From Mycobacterium sp. DL592 (lineage in GTDB: Bacteria; Actinomycetota; Actinomycetes; Mycobacteriales; Mycobacteriaceae): a DNA stretch of 64,000 nucleotides. The translations under genes and the position numbers were made by a program. The notes below the pieces were generated by a model that was given only the letters and a program-made list of their open reading frames with translations, did no database searches and was not told where the DNA came from. The stretch covers positions 1,869,827 to 1,933,826 of the forward strand of contig NZ_CP050192.1 in the NCBI RefSeq assembly GCF_011694515.1, given 5' to 3'. Positions 56,332 through 64,000 of the stretch are shown here, in pieces (position 1 is the first letter of the stretch; the number at the start of each line of letters is the position of its first letter).

Positions 56332-57369
56332 TCAGAGCCCCAAGTCGGCCTCGAACGCTCCTTCTTCGAGCCGCCGCTTCACCGTGGTGAGGAATCGGCC
56401 GGCGTCGGCGCCGTCGATGAGCCGGTGGTCGTAGGTCAGAGGCAGGTAGCAGATCGACCGCACGCCGATCGACTCGTTGCCGGATTCGTCGATGATGACC
56501 CGTGGACGCTTGACGATCGCGCCCGTCCCCAGCATCGCCGCCTGCGGCGGCACCAGGATCGGGGTGTCGAACAGCGCGCCCTGGCTGCCGATGTTGGTGA
56601 TGGTGAACGTGCCGCCGGACAGTTCGTCCGGCTTGAGGTCGCCGGAGCGGGCCCGTGAAGCGATGTCGTTGATCGCCCGGGCCAGCCCGGCCAGCGACAG
56701 ATCACCCGCGTTGTGGACCACCGGGGAGAGCAGGCCCTGATCGGTGTCGACGGCGAAGCCGAGGTTCTCGGCGTCGTAGTAGGTGATCTCCTTGGTGTCC
56801 TCGTTGTAGCTGGCGTTGATGTTCGGATGCGCCTTCAGGGCGTCGATCACCGCGCGTGCGATGAACGGCAGGTAGGTGAGGTTCACGCCTTCGCGCTCGG
56901 CGAACTTGTTCTTGGCCTTGGCCCGCAGCGCCACGATCTTGGTCATGTCGACCTCGTGGGTCTGGGTCAGCTGCGCGGTGGTCTGCAGCGACTCGCGGGT
57001 CTTCTTCGCGGTGAGCTGCCGGATGCGGTTGGCCTTCTGCGTCGTACCGCGCAGGTGGGCCAGCGGCGAGGCGGCCGCAGGGGCAGCCGCAGCCGCGGCC
57101 GCCGCCGGCGCGGCGGCCGGTGCAGCTGCGGGCGCGGGCGCCGGGGGAGCCTTCTTGGCCTCCGCGGCGGCCAGCACATCCTGCTTGCGGATGCGCCCGC
57201 CGACGCCGGTGCCCTTGACCGTCGCGAGATCGATCCCGTTCTCGGCGGCCAGCTTTCGCACCAGCGGTGTGACGTAGGGGCTGCCGTCGCCGGCGTCGCT
57301 TTCGGCGGCGGCAGGGGCTGGTGCGGCTGCGGGAGCGGGGGCTGCTGCCGGTGCGGGTTCGGGTTTCGG
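56332..57369 (-). pseudogene. dlaT: dlaT (dihydrolipoamide acyltransferase E2) lacking its lipoyl domains
   Basis: 345 codons of genuine DlaT: the end of an Ala/Pro linker ([11 protein letters not shown]), the peripheral subunit-binding domain ([29 protein letters not shown]), a second linker, and the full catalytic domain with [16 protein letters not shown] (active His and Asp). The expected two lipoyl domains (about 200 residues) and the start are missing: the frame runs past 57,370 into sequence belonging to the opposite-strand yrbE gene. E2 of pyruvate dehydrogenase cannot work without a lipoyl domain, so this is either a broken gene or an assembly fault. The upstream extension to 58248 is antisense noise. 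Confidence 0.85.
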
Positions 57370-57408
57370 CCAGATCGGTGGTCTCCGGGGATCGCTATTC
57401 GTAGTGGT
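57370..57408. other. Breakpoint between dlaT and the yrbE/mce operon
   Basis: 39 bases between the last recognisable DlaT codon and the first likely yrbE start. It includes AGATCGGTGGTCTCCG, which loosely resembles the reverse complement of Illumina P5 (AGATCTCGGTGGTCGCCG) with a 2-base gap and one mismatch; suggestive, not proof. Confidence 0.5.
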
Positions 57409-58164
57409 GTGTCGGGGCCGATGCAGGCTATTGGTGGGTTGTTTGCGATGTCGGCTGATGCGGTGCGGTTTATTTTCCGTAAGCCGTTTCAGTGGCGGGA
57501 GTTTTTGGAGCAGGCGTGGTTTGTGGCGCGGGTGTCGTTGGCGCCGACGTTGTTGGTGGCGATTCCGTTCACGGTGTTGGTGAGTTTCACGCTCAATATT
57601 TTGTTGCGGGAGTTGGGGGCGGCGGATCTGTCGGGGGCGGGTGCGGCCTTTGGTGCGGTGACGCAGGTGGGTCCGTTGGTGACGGTGTTGATCGTGGCCG
57701 GTGCGGGGGCGACGGCGATGTGTGCGGATCTGGGGTCGCGCACGATTCGTGAGGAGATCGACGCGATGGAGGTGCTGGGGATCAACCCGGTGCAGCGTCT
57801 GGTTACGCCGCGGATGTTGGCCTCGGGGTTGGTGGCGTTGTTGCTCAATTCGTTGGTGGTGATCATCGGGATCTTGGGTGGCTATGTGTTTTCGGTGTTC
57901 GTTCAGGATGTGAATCCGGGGGCGTTCGCGGCGGGGATCACGTTGTTGACCGGGGTGCCGGAGGTGATCATCTCGTGTGTCAAGGCGGCGTTGTTCGGGT
58001 TGATCGCGGGGTTGGTGGCTTGTTATCGGGGGTTGACGATCTCTGGTGGGGGTGCCAAGGCGGTGGGTAATGCGGTCAATGAGACGGTGGTGTACGCGTT
58101 CATGGCGTTGTTCGTGGTCAACGTGGTCGTCACGGCCATCGGTATCCGGATGACCAGCCGATGA
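57409..58164 (+). CDS. YrbE-type (MlaE family) permease A of an Mce lipid importer
   Basis: 251 aa from GTG at 57409 (ATG 57421 also possible). MlaE permease: [57 protein letters not shown] (the EExDAxxxxGxxP loop that contacts the ATPase), and [21 protein letters not shown]; five to six helices. Works with the second YrbE, an Mkl ATPase and six Mce proteins to import lipids or sterols. Codons are unusually rich in TTG, GTG and GGG compared with the mce genes that follow. No promoter is seen before the breakpoint. Confidence 0.88.
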   Translation: MSGPMQAIGGLFAMSADAVRFIFRKPFQWREFLEQAWFVARVSLAPTLLVAIPFTVLVSFTLNILLRELGAADLSGAGAAFGAVTQVGPLVTVLIVAGAGATAMCADLGSRTIREEIDAMEVLGINPVQRLVTPRMLASGLVALLLNSLVVIIGILGGYVFSVFVQDVNPGAFAAGITLLTGVPEVIISCVKAALFGLIAGLVACYRGLTISGGGAKAVGNAVNETVVYAFMALFVVNVVVTAIGIRMTSR

Positions 58165-58177
58165 AGCGGGTGCAGTG

Positions 58178-59023
58178 ATGGCACTGCGGGGTGCGTATCC
58201 CAAACTGGCCAAGCAGATCGACAGGCCGGTCAACTTCTTCGCCCGCATCGGCGATCACACACTGTTCTACGCCCGTGCCATCGGCGGAACACCCCATGCG
58301 GCAATACATTTCCGTAAGGAGATCATTCGGTTGATCGCCGAGATCTCGATGGGTGCCGGGACGTTGGCGATGATCGGCGGCACCGTGGTGATCGTCGGGT
58401 TCTTGACGTTGGCCGCCGGTGGGACGCTGGCGGTGCAGGGGTATTCCTCGCTGGGCAATATCGGGATCGAGGCGCTGACAGGGTTTTTGGCGGCGTTCAT
58501 CAATGTGCGGATCTCGGCGCCGGTGGTGGCCGGGATCGGGTTGGCGGCGACCTTCGGTGCCGGTGTGACCGCGCAGTTGGGTGCGATGCGGATCAACGAG
58601 GAGATCGACGCGCTGGAGTCGATGGGTATCCGGCCGGTGGAATATCTGGTCTCCACCCGCATCGTGGCCGGGATGATCGCGATCACCCCGCTGTACTCGA
58701 TCGCGGTGATCCTGAGCTTTGTGGCTTCGCAGTTCACCACGGTGGTGTTGTTCGGTCAGTCCGGCGGGCTCTATGACCACTACTTCAATACGTTCCTCAA
58801 TCCGATCGACTTGTTGTGGTCGTTTCTGCAGGCGGTGTTGATGGCGATCACGATCTTGTTGATCCACACCTATTTCGGCTACTTCGCCACCGGCGGACCC
58901 TCCGGGGTGGGCGTCGCCGTCGGTGACGCGGTGCGGACCTCACTGATCGTCGTCGTCTCGGTGACGCTGCTGGTCTCGCTGGCTATCTACGGCTCCAACG
59001 GCAACTTCAACCTGTCCGGATAG
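58178..59023 (+). CDS. YrbE-type permease B
   Basis: 281 aa from ATG at 58178 (GTG 58175 is an alternative). MlaE permease with the B-type start [56 protein letters not shown] and a C-terminal [22 protein letters not shown]. Partner of the upstream YrbE. 13 bases separate the genes. Codon use is intermediate between the first yrbE and the mce genes. Confidence 0.92.
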   Translation: MALRGAYPKLAKQIDRPVNFFARIGDHTLFYARAIGGTPHAAIHFRKEIIRLIAEISMGAGTLAMIGGTVVIVGFLTLAAGGTLAVQGYSSLGNIGIEALTGFLAAFINVRISAPVVAGIGLAATFGAGVTAQLGAMRINEEIDALESMGIRPVEYLVSTRIVAGMIAITPLYSIAVILSFVASQFTTVVLFGQSGGLYDHYFNTFLNPIDLLWSFLQAVLMAITILLIHTYFGYFATGGPSGVGVAVGDAVRTSLIVVVSVTLLVSLAIYGSNGNFNLSG

Positions 59024-59035
59024 GCGAGGAACCCG

Positions 59036-60223
59036 ATGAGATCAGGTATCACGCGCCCGCTGGCAGGCCTGGCGACGGTGATCGCACTCGCCGCGATCGT
59101 CGCTGTCGCTGTCGGGCTCTTTAACGACAGTTTCACCAAAACTGTTCCGGTGACTGTGATTTCGGACCGCGCCGGCCTGGTGATGAATCCCGAGGCCAAG
59201 GTCAAGATCAACGGCGCCCAGGTCGGCAAGGTCGCCTCCATCGATTCACTTCCCGACGGGCGGGCCGCACTGCACCTCGCGATCGACCCCAAAATGGTCG
59301 ACGTCATCCCGGCCAATGTCGGCGCCGACATCACCTCCTCGACGGTGTTCGGCTCGAAGTTCGTCGAACTGGTCGCCCCGGCTGACCCCTCGGCGCAGAC
59401 CCTTCGGTCCGACCAGGTGATCCAGGGCAACCACGTCACCGTCGAGGTCAACACAGTGTTCCAGCAACTGGTCTCGGTGCTCTCCGCGATCGAGCCGGCC
59501 AAGCTCAACCAGACCCTCGGCGCGCTCGCCAAGGGCTTCAACGGCCGCGGGCAGAAGTTCGGTCAGTCCCTGGTCGACCTCGACTCCGCGCTGGCCAAGC
59601 TGAACCCCAGCCTGGACACCCTGAACCACGAGATCGCAATCGCGCCACCGGTGTTCGACGCCTACGCCGCGGCATCCTCAGATCTCGTCTCGACGGTCGA
59701 GAACGCCAGCAAGATCAGCGACACCGTCGTCGACCAGAACGACAACCTCGACGCCCTGCTGGTCAGCGCCATCGGCCTGGCCGACGTCGGTACCGAGGTG
59801 CTGTCGACGAACCGCCAGCCGCTCACCAACGTGCTGCACCTGCTGGTCCCCACCACTGACCTGCTCAACCAGTACAACGCGGCACTCAACTGCGGAATCG
59901 CCGGTCTGGTCCCGCTGGCCACCGGCCCCGGCACGCCACTGCCCGGCGTGACCCTGCTGCAGTCGTTCTTCCTCGGCCGTGAGCGCTACCGCTATCCGCA
60001 GGACCTGCCGAAGGTCGCCGCCAAGGGCGGGCCTCAGTGCACGGACCTGCCCAAGGTTCCGTACGAGAAGAGTGCGCCGTTCGTGGTCGCCGACATCGGA
60101 ACCAACCAGGCGCAGTACGGCAACCAGGGCATCCTGCTGAACTCCGACGGTCTCAAGCAAGCCCTGTTCGGACCGATCGACGGACCGCCCCGCAACACCG
60201 CACAGATTGGACAGCCCGGATGA
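59036..60223 (+). CDS. MceA-type substrate-binding protein
   Basis: 395 aa. N-terminal membrane anchor (LATVIALAAIVAVAVGLF), MlaD/MCE domain (VPVTVISDRAGLVMNPEAKVKINGAQVGKV), then the long helical Mce region with repeated heptads to about residue 290 and a Cys-containing end (LNCGIAG, GPQCTDLP). Mce proteins form a periplasmic tunnel that carries lipid to the permease. First Mce of the operon; stop overlaps the next start (ATGA). Confidence 0.92.
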   Translation: MRSGITRPLAGLATVIALAAIVAVAVGLFNDSFTKTVPVTVISDRAGLVMNPEAKVKINGAQVGKVASIDSLPDGRAALHLAIDPKMVDVIPANVGADITSSTVFGSKFVELVAPADPSAQTLRSDQVIQGNHVTVEVNTVFQQLVSVLSAIEPAKLNQTLGALAKGFNGRGQKFGQSLVDLDSALAKLNPSLDTLNHEIAIAPPVFDAYAAASSDLVSTVENASKISDTVVDQNDNLDALLVSAIGLADVGTEVLSTNRQPLTNVLHLLVPTTDLLNQYNAALNCGIAGLVPLATGPGTPLPGVTLLQSFFLGRERYRYPQDLPKVAAKGGPQCTDLPKVPYEKSAPFVVADIGTNQAQYGNQGILLNSDGLKQALFGPIDGPPRNTAQIGQPG

Positions 60224-61245
60224 CCGCGCTGTGGAAGACCGTCGTCAAGGTCGGCATCTTCGGGGTGGTGATGCTGCTGCTGACCGGAGCTCTCTTCGCG
60301 ATCTTCGGCCAGTACCGTTCGGGATCGGACAACAGCTACTCGGCGGAGTTCGCCGATGCGTCCAGCCTGAAATCCGGTGATTCGGTGCGCGTGGCAGGTG
60401 TGCGCGTCGGCACCGTCAAAGACGTTGCCCTGCAGCCGGACAACAAGGTCATCGTCGATTTCGACGCCGACCAGAAGATCGTCCTGACGGCAGGTACCAA
60501 GGCTGTGGTGCGGTACCTGAACCTGGTCGGTGACCGGTATCTGGAACTGGTCGACAGCCCCGGCTCGGGCAAGATCCAGCCCGCCGGCTCACGGATTCCG
60601 CTCGACCGCACCGAGCCCGCGCTGGATCTGGATCTGCTGCTCGGTGGGCTCAAACCCGTTGTCCGTGGCCTCAATCCGCAGGACGTCAACGCGTTGACGA
60701 ACTCGCTGATCCAGGTCCTACAAGGCCAGGAAGGCAATATCGAGTCGCTGTTCTCCAAGACGTCGTCGTTCTCCACGGCACTGGCCGACAACGGTCAGAC
60801 GGTGCAGCAGCTGATCGACAACCTCAACACGGTGATCACCACGATCTCCAAGGACGGCGACAAGTTCTCCGGTGCCGTCGACAAGCTCGAGAAGCTGGTT
60901 ACAGGCCTTGCCGCCGACAAGGACCCGATCGGCGAGGCGGTCACCGCACTGGACAACGGCACCGCGTCGCTGACCGACCTGCTCGGGCAGTCGCGCGCAC
61001 CGCTGGCCGGGACCATCGGCCAGCTCGGCCGGCTCGCGCCGCTGCTCGACCAGGACAAGGAGCTGCTGGACATCTCAATCCAGAAGGCGCCCAAGAACTA
61101 CCGCAAACTGGTGCGGCTCGGCGCCTATGGCAGCTTCCTCAACCAGTACCTGTGCGGGCTGTCGTTCCGGGTCAGTGACCTGCAGGGCCGGACCGCGTAC
61201 TTCCCCTGGATCATCCAACACAGTGGAAGGTGTGGGGAGCCCTGA
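60220..61245 (+). CDS. MceB-type protein
   Basis: 341 aa from ATG at 60220. Membrane anchor near residues 8-28, MCE domain (FADASSLKSGDSVRVAGVRVGTVKDV), helical region with SLFSKTSSFSTALADNGQTVQQLIDNLN, and a conserved end NQYLCGLSFRV. Size and ending fit the MceB position. Stop and next start share a base (TGATG). Confidence 0.92.
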   Translation: MTALWKTVVKVGIFGVVMLLLTGALFAIFGQYRSGSDNSYSAEFADASSLKSGDSVRVAGVRVGTVKDVALQPDNKVIVDFDADQKIVLTAGTKAVVRYLNLVGDRYLELVDSPGSGKIQPAGSRIPLDRTEPALDLDLLLGGLKPVVRGLNPQDVNALTNSLIQVLQGQEGNIESLFSKTSSFSTALADNGQTVQQLIDNLNTVITTISKDGDKFSGAVDKLEKLVTGLAADKDPIGEAVTALDNGTASLTDLLGQSRAPLAGTIGQLGRLAPLLDQDKELLDISIQKAPKNYRKLVRLGAYGSFLNQYLCGLSFRVSDLQGRTAYFPWIIQHSGRCGEP

Positions 61246-62342
61246 TGCTCAAATACCGCGGTTCCTCTCTCATCAGATCGGGTTTCATCGGCCTGATGCT
61301 GATCGTGCTCGTCATCACCGTCGGCCTGGCGCCCGAGCGCATCGTGACGTGGGCGACGTCGGTCAAACATCAAGCCCTGTTCACCGAGGCCGGCGGCCTG
61401 CAGTCCGGCAATGCCGTCAAGGTCTCCGGTGTCAAGGTGGGCACCGTCTCCGACGTGTCACTCGACCACGGCAAGGCGCTGGTGACCTTCGTGGTCAAGG
61501 GCAGCGTCCGGCTGGGTGCGGACACCACCGCCCACATCCGCACCGGCACTCTGCTCGGCCAGCGGATCCTGACGCTGGAGTCCGACGGCAAGGGGGTCCT
61601 GAAGTCCTCTGAGGTGATCCCGGTATCGCGTACCGGGGCGCCGTACTCGCTGTCCGACTCGCTGTCGGAGTTCACCGCGAACACCGCCGACACCGACACC
61701 GCGGCGCTCAACCAGTCGCTGAACACGCTTTCGGACACCCTCGACCGGGTGTCGCCCCAGATCGGGCCGACGTTCGACGGGTTGAGCAGGTTGTCGCGAA
61801 TGATCAACGAGCGTGACGATTCCCTGGCCAACCTGCTCAAGAGTGCGGCCAACGTCACCGGCATACTCGGGCAGCGCAGCCAACAGGTGAACACGCTGTT
61901 GCTCAACGCCAACGACCTCGTCGGCGTCCTGCAGGAACGTCGCTACGCGATCGTGAACCTGCTGGCCAACACCTCGGCCCTGTCGAAGCAACTCACCGGC
62001 ATCGTCGCCGACAACGAGAAGGCGTTGGCGCCCGCCTTGGAGAAGTTGAACTCGGTGACCGCGATGTTGGAGAAGAACAACGACAACATCACCGCCGCCA
62101 TGAAGGGTTTGGCCAAGTACCAGATCACCCAGGCCGAGGCGGTCAACAGTGGGTTCCTCTACAACGCGTTCGTGGCCAACCTGATACCGGCGCAGACATT
62201 GCAGCCGTTCTTCGACTACGCGCTCGGGTTCCGCCGCGGTATCGACGCCGGCCAGCCGCCGGACAACGCCGGGCCGCGCGCCGAGATTCCGTTCCCGTAC
62301 AACGGCATACCGCAGCCCAATGAGCGATGGGGGCAGCCATGA
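61245..62342 (+). CDS. MceC-type protein
   Basis: 365 aa from ATG at 61245. Anchor helix IGLMLIVLVITVGLA, MCE domain (FTEAGGLQSGNAVKVSGVKVGTVSDV), a helical body with RSQQVNTLLLNANDLVGVLQERR typical of MceC, and a Pro-rich end (FPYNGIPQPNERWGQP). Overlaps the next gene by 4 bases. Confidence 0.92.
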   Translation: MLKYRGSSLIRSGFIGLMLIVLVITVGLAPERIVTWATSVKHQALFTEAGGLQSGNAVKVSGVKVGTVSDVSLDHGKALVTFVVKGSVRLGADTTAHIRTGTLLGQRILTLESDGKGVLKSSEVIPVSRTGAPYSLSDSLSEFTANTADTDTAALNQSLNTLSDTLDRVSPQIGPTFDGLSRLSRMINERDDSLANLLKSAANVTGILGQRSQQVNTLLLNANDLVGVLQERRYAIVNLLANTSALSKQLTGIVADNEKALAPALEKLNSVTAMLEKNNDNITAAMKGLAKYQITQAEAVNSGFLYNAFVANLIPAQTLQPFFDYALGFRRGIDAGQPPDNAGPRAEIPFPYNGIPQPNERWGQP

Positions 62343-63817
62343 CCCGCAAGCGGCTCACCGCCGTCGCCGCCGTGATCCTCGCCCTGCTGGTGGCCGGCGG
62401 CGTCGGCCTGCTGGTTCGGCAGGCGTTCTTCAAGCCGACCACCATCACGGCGTACTTCACCAGTGCCACTGCGATCTACCCCGGTGACGAGGTTCGGGTG
62501 GCCGGTGTGAAGGTCGGCAACATCAAGTCGATCGAAGCTCAGGGCACCAAGGCCAAGATGACGCTGGTCGTCGACCGCGACGTGCCGATCCCGGCCAACG
62601 CCGAGGCCGTCATCGTCTCGCAAAACCTGGTCGGCGCTCGCTACGTCCAGCTCACACCGCCCTACACCGATAGCGGCCCGAAGTTGGCCGACGGCGCGGT
62701 GATCGGCCTCGACCGCACCGCCGTGCCTGTCGAGTGGGACGAGGTCAAGACTCAATTGACCCGCCTGGCAGCCGATTTGGGCCCGAAGGACGCCCAGTCG
62801 ACCACGGCGGTCAGCCGCTTCATCGACAGTGCGGCCAACGCGCTGGATGGCAACGGCCAGAAGCTGCACGACACCATCGCCGAGTTGTCCGGTGTGAGCC
62901 GGGTGCTCGCCGACGGCAGCGGCAACATCGTCGACACCATCAAGAACCTGCAGACGTTCGTGACCGCATTGCGGGACAGCAATGTCCAGATCGTCGCGTT
63001 CCAGGACCGGTTGGCCAGTCTCACCAGCGTCGTCGACGGAAGCAGGTCTGATCTCGACGCGGCGCTGACCAACCTGTCCAGCGCCGTGGTGGACGTCCAA
63101 CGCTTCATCGCAGGCAGCCGCAACCAGACCGCCGAGCAGATCCAGCGGTTGTCCAGCGTGACGCAGAACCTCTCCGACAACCAGATCGTGCTGAAGAACC
63201 TGCTGCACGTGGCGCCGAACGCCATCGGCAATGCCTACAACATCTACGACCCCGATACCCAGAGCGCGCTGGGCGGTTTCGCGTTGGCGAACTTCTCCAA
63301 CCCGGTCAGTGTGGTCTGCACGGCGATCGCGGCGGTGAAGAACGCGACGGCGGCCGAGACCTCGAAGCTGTGCGCTCAGTACCTGGGCCCGGCGCTCCGG
63401 CTGCTGAACTTCAACTACCTGCCGATCCCGTTCAACAGCTACCTGGGCAAGTCGCCGAGCCCGGAGAACCTGATCTACACGGATCCAGCGATCGCGCCGG
63501 GCGGTTCGCGCTATGCCCCGCCTGCGGAGATTCCGCCGACGGTGTCGGCCTACACCGGCTACAACGGTGACGTGCCCGGCCCGGCCGGCTGGGGCGTTCC
63601 CCCCGCGGACCCCAACTTCCACGGGGCCTATGCCCCCAATGGGCTGCCCGCCGACCCGTCGCCTGCGCTGTTCCCGGGTGCTCCGATTCCGCCGGGGGTT
63701 CCGGCCGCGGCCACCGGACCTGCCGCGCCGCCGCCGTCGAGTGTGGAGGGCATGCTGCTTCCGGCCGAATCAGCGCCCCCGGCAGCGCAACCCGTCGAAG
63801 GGACACCGCCATCATGA
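62339..63817 (+). CDS. MceD-type protein
   Basis: 492 aa from ATG at 62339. Anchor helix (VAAVILALLVAGGVGLL), MCE domain (YFTSATAIYPGDEVRVAGVKVGNIKSI), helical body with conserved Cys (VVCTAIAAV, KLCAQYLGPAL) and FNYLPIPFN, then a Pro/Ala-rich C-terminal tail of about 100 residues, a feature of MceD proteins. Overlaps mceE by 4 bases. Confidence 0.92.
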   Translation: MTRKRLTAVAAVILALLVAGGVGLLVRQAFFKPTTITAYFTSATAIYPGDEVRVAGVKVGNIKSIEAQGTKAKMTLVVDRDVPIPANAEAVIVSQNLVGARYVQLTPPYTDSGPKLADGAVIGLDRTAVPVEWDEVKTQLTRLAADLGPKDAQSTTAVSRFIDSAANALDGNGQKLHDTIAELSGVSRVLADGSGNIVDTIKNLQTFVTALRDSNVQIVAFQDRLASLTSVVDGSRSDLDAALTNLSSAVVDVQRFIAGSRNQTAEQIQRLSSVTQNLSDNQIVLKNLLHVAPNAIGNAYNIYDPDTQSALGGFALANFSNPVSVVCTAIAAVKNATAAETSKLCAQYLGPALRLLNFNYLPIPFNSYLGKSPSPENLIYTDPAIAPGGSRYAPPAEIPPTVSAYTGYNGDVPGPAGWGVPPADPNFHGAYAPNGLPADPSPALFPGAPIPPGVPAAATGPAAPPPSSVEGMLLPAESAPPAAQPVEGTPPS

Positions 63818-64000
63818 CCCGTCGTGACTCGGTGCGCCGGGTGGCTGTGATCGCGTCGTGTATCGCTGTCAGCACCAGCGGCTGTGCGTTCGGCGGTCTC
63901 AATTCACTGCCGCTGCCCGGAACGGTCGGCCACGGTGAAGGCTCGAAGACATATCACGTTGAGATCGCCAATGTCGGTCAGCTCGAGTCGAATTCGCCCG
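63814..64000 (+). CDS. MceE-type lipoprotein, 5' part only
   Basis: 62 codons from ATG at 63814 to the window edge, open. Basic start (TRRDSVRRV), hydrophobic core and lipobox VSTSGC, as in the LprK/LprN-type lipoprotein that occupies the fifth Mce position; the mature part begins AFGGLNSLPLPGTVGHGEG, the usual MceE opening. mceF is expected beyond the window. Confidence 0.88.
   Translation, partial: MTRRDSVRRVAVIASCIAVSTSGCAFGGLNSLPLPGTVGHGEGSKTYHVEIANVGQLESNSP

Noticed and set aside
57371..57388. Second Illumina adapter at the dlaT/yrbE junction
   Set aside because: Only a loose match to reverse-complement P5 (gap and mismatch) and no mosaic end or index; kept as a hint, not a call.
57370..58248. 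N-terminal 290 codons of the long minus-strand frame extending dlaT to 58248
   Set aside because: His/Arg-rich antisense of the yrbE genes; no lipoyl domain present.

Overview
The window is a high-GC actinobacterial chromosome segment from a Mycobacterium, most likely a non-tuberculous, Mycolicibacterium-like species. The markers are PGRS-type Gly-rich protein sequence, a YrbE/Mce lipid-import operon, a mycobacterial RNase P RNA, a bifunctional RNase HI/acid phosphatase, PtpA with a PtkA-like HAD protein, and the glnA1/glnE/glnA2 set. The conserved backbone follows, in reverse orientation, the M. tuberculosis Rv2236c to Rv2215 gene order as I remember it: cobD, SURF1, ptpA, ptkA, NIF3, zinc-ribbon protein, RNase H/phosphatase, rnpB, CYTH-CHAD, panB, two Hip1-type hydrolases, glnA2, glnE, glnA1, RDD protein, DUF4191 protein, lipA, lipB, epimerase, dlaT.

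Layout. 1-4.6 kb: minus-strand cluster of a KASIII-like synthase, a sulfotransferase and a truncated secreted protein, then a polysaccharide deacetylase. 4.7-9.3 kb: a CorA-like transporter, a small coiled-coil-tailed protein, three tandem paralogous small secreted Cys-containing proteins each followed by a strong hairpin terminator, and a secreted DUF4185 protein. 9.3-19.4 kb: amidohydrolase, DUF2236 protein, then the cobD to rnpB backbone. 19.4-30.8 kb: CYTH-CHAD protein, a FadD32-like ligase, a three-gene DUF1989/DUF1989/carboxyltransferase operon facing a TetR gene across a paired operator, enoyl-CoA hydratase, panB, and a wax ester synthase/DGAT. 30.8-38.5 kb: two Hip1-type hydrolases, glnA2, glnE. 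38.5-47.1 kb: accessory segment with a thioesterase, an F420-type LLM oxidoreductase, a winged-helix regulator, a dabB-dabA-PII-like-beta-CA-like operon for inorganic carbon, an acyl-CoA dehydrogenase and a DoxX protein. 47.2-48.6 kb: a PGRS-type gene broken by sequencing artefact. 49-57.4 kb: glnA1, RDD, second amidohydrolase, DUF4191, lipA/lipB, epimerase and a headless dlaT. 57.4-64 kb: yrbE-yrbE-mceA-B-C-D-mceE, running off the window.

How genes work together. glnE adenylylates glutamine synthetase and lies close to both glnA paralogues. lipB and lipA make and insert the lipoyl group that the E2 protein DlaT needs. ptpA and ptkA form a phosphatase/kinase pair. The dab operon should supply bicarbonate. 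The yrbE/mce genes encode a lipid ABC importer.

Two places call for caution. At about 47,467-47,707 the sequence holds a fold-back repeat, a T11 run and a noisy copy of an Illumina Nextera P5 adapter with transposon mosaic end, so the PGRS gene there is not biological as written. At about 57,370 dlaT loses both lipoyl domains and abuts a yrbE gene head to head, which is either a misassembly or a genuine breakpoint. Many starts appear leaderless, with a TANNNT hexamer 6-7 nt before the start codon, and I used this to choose several starts.
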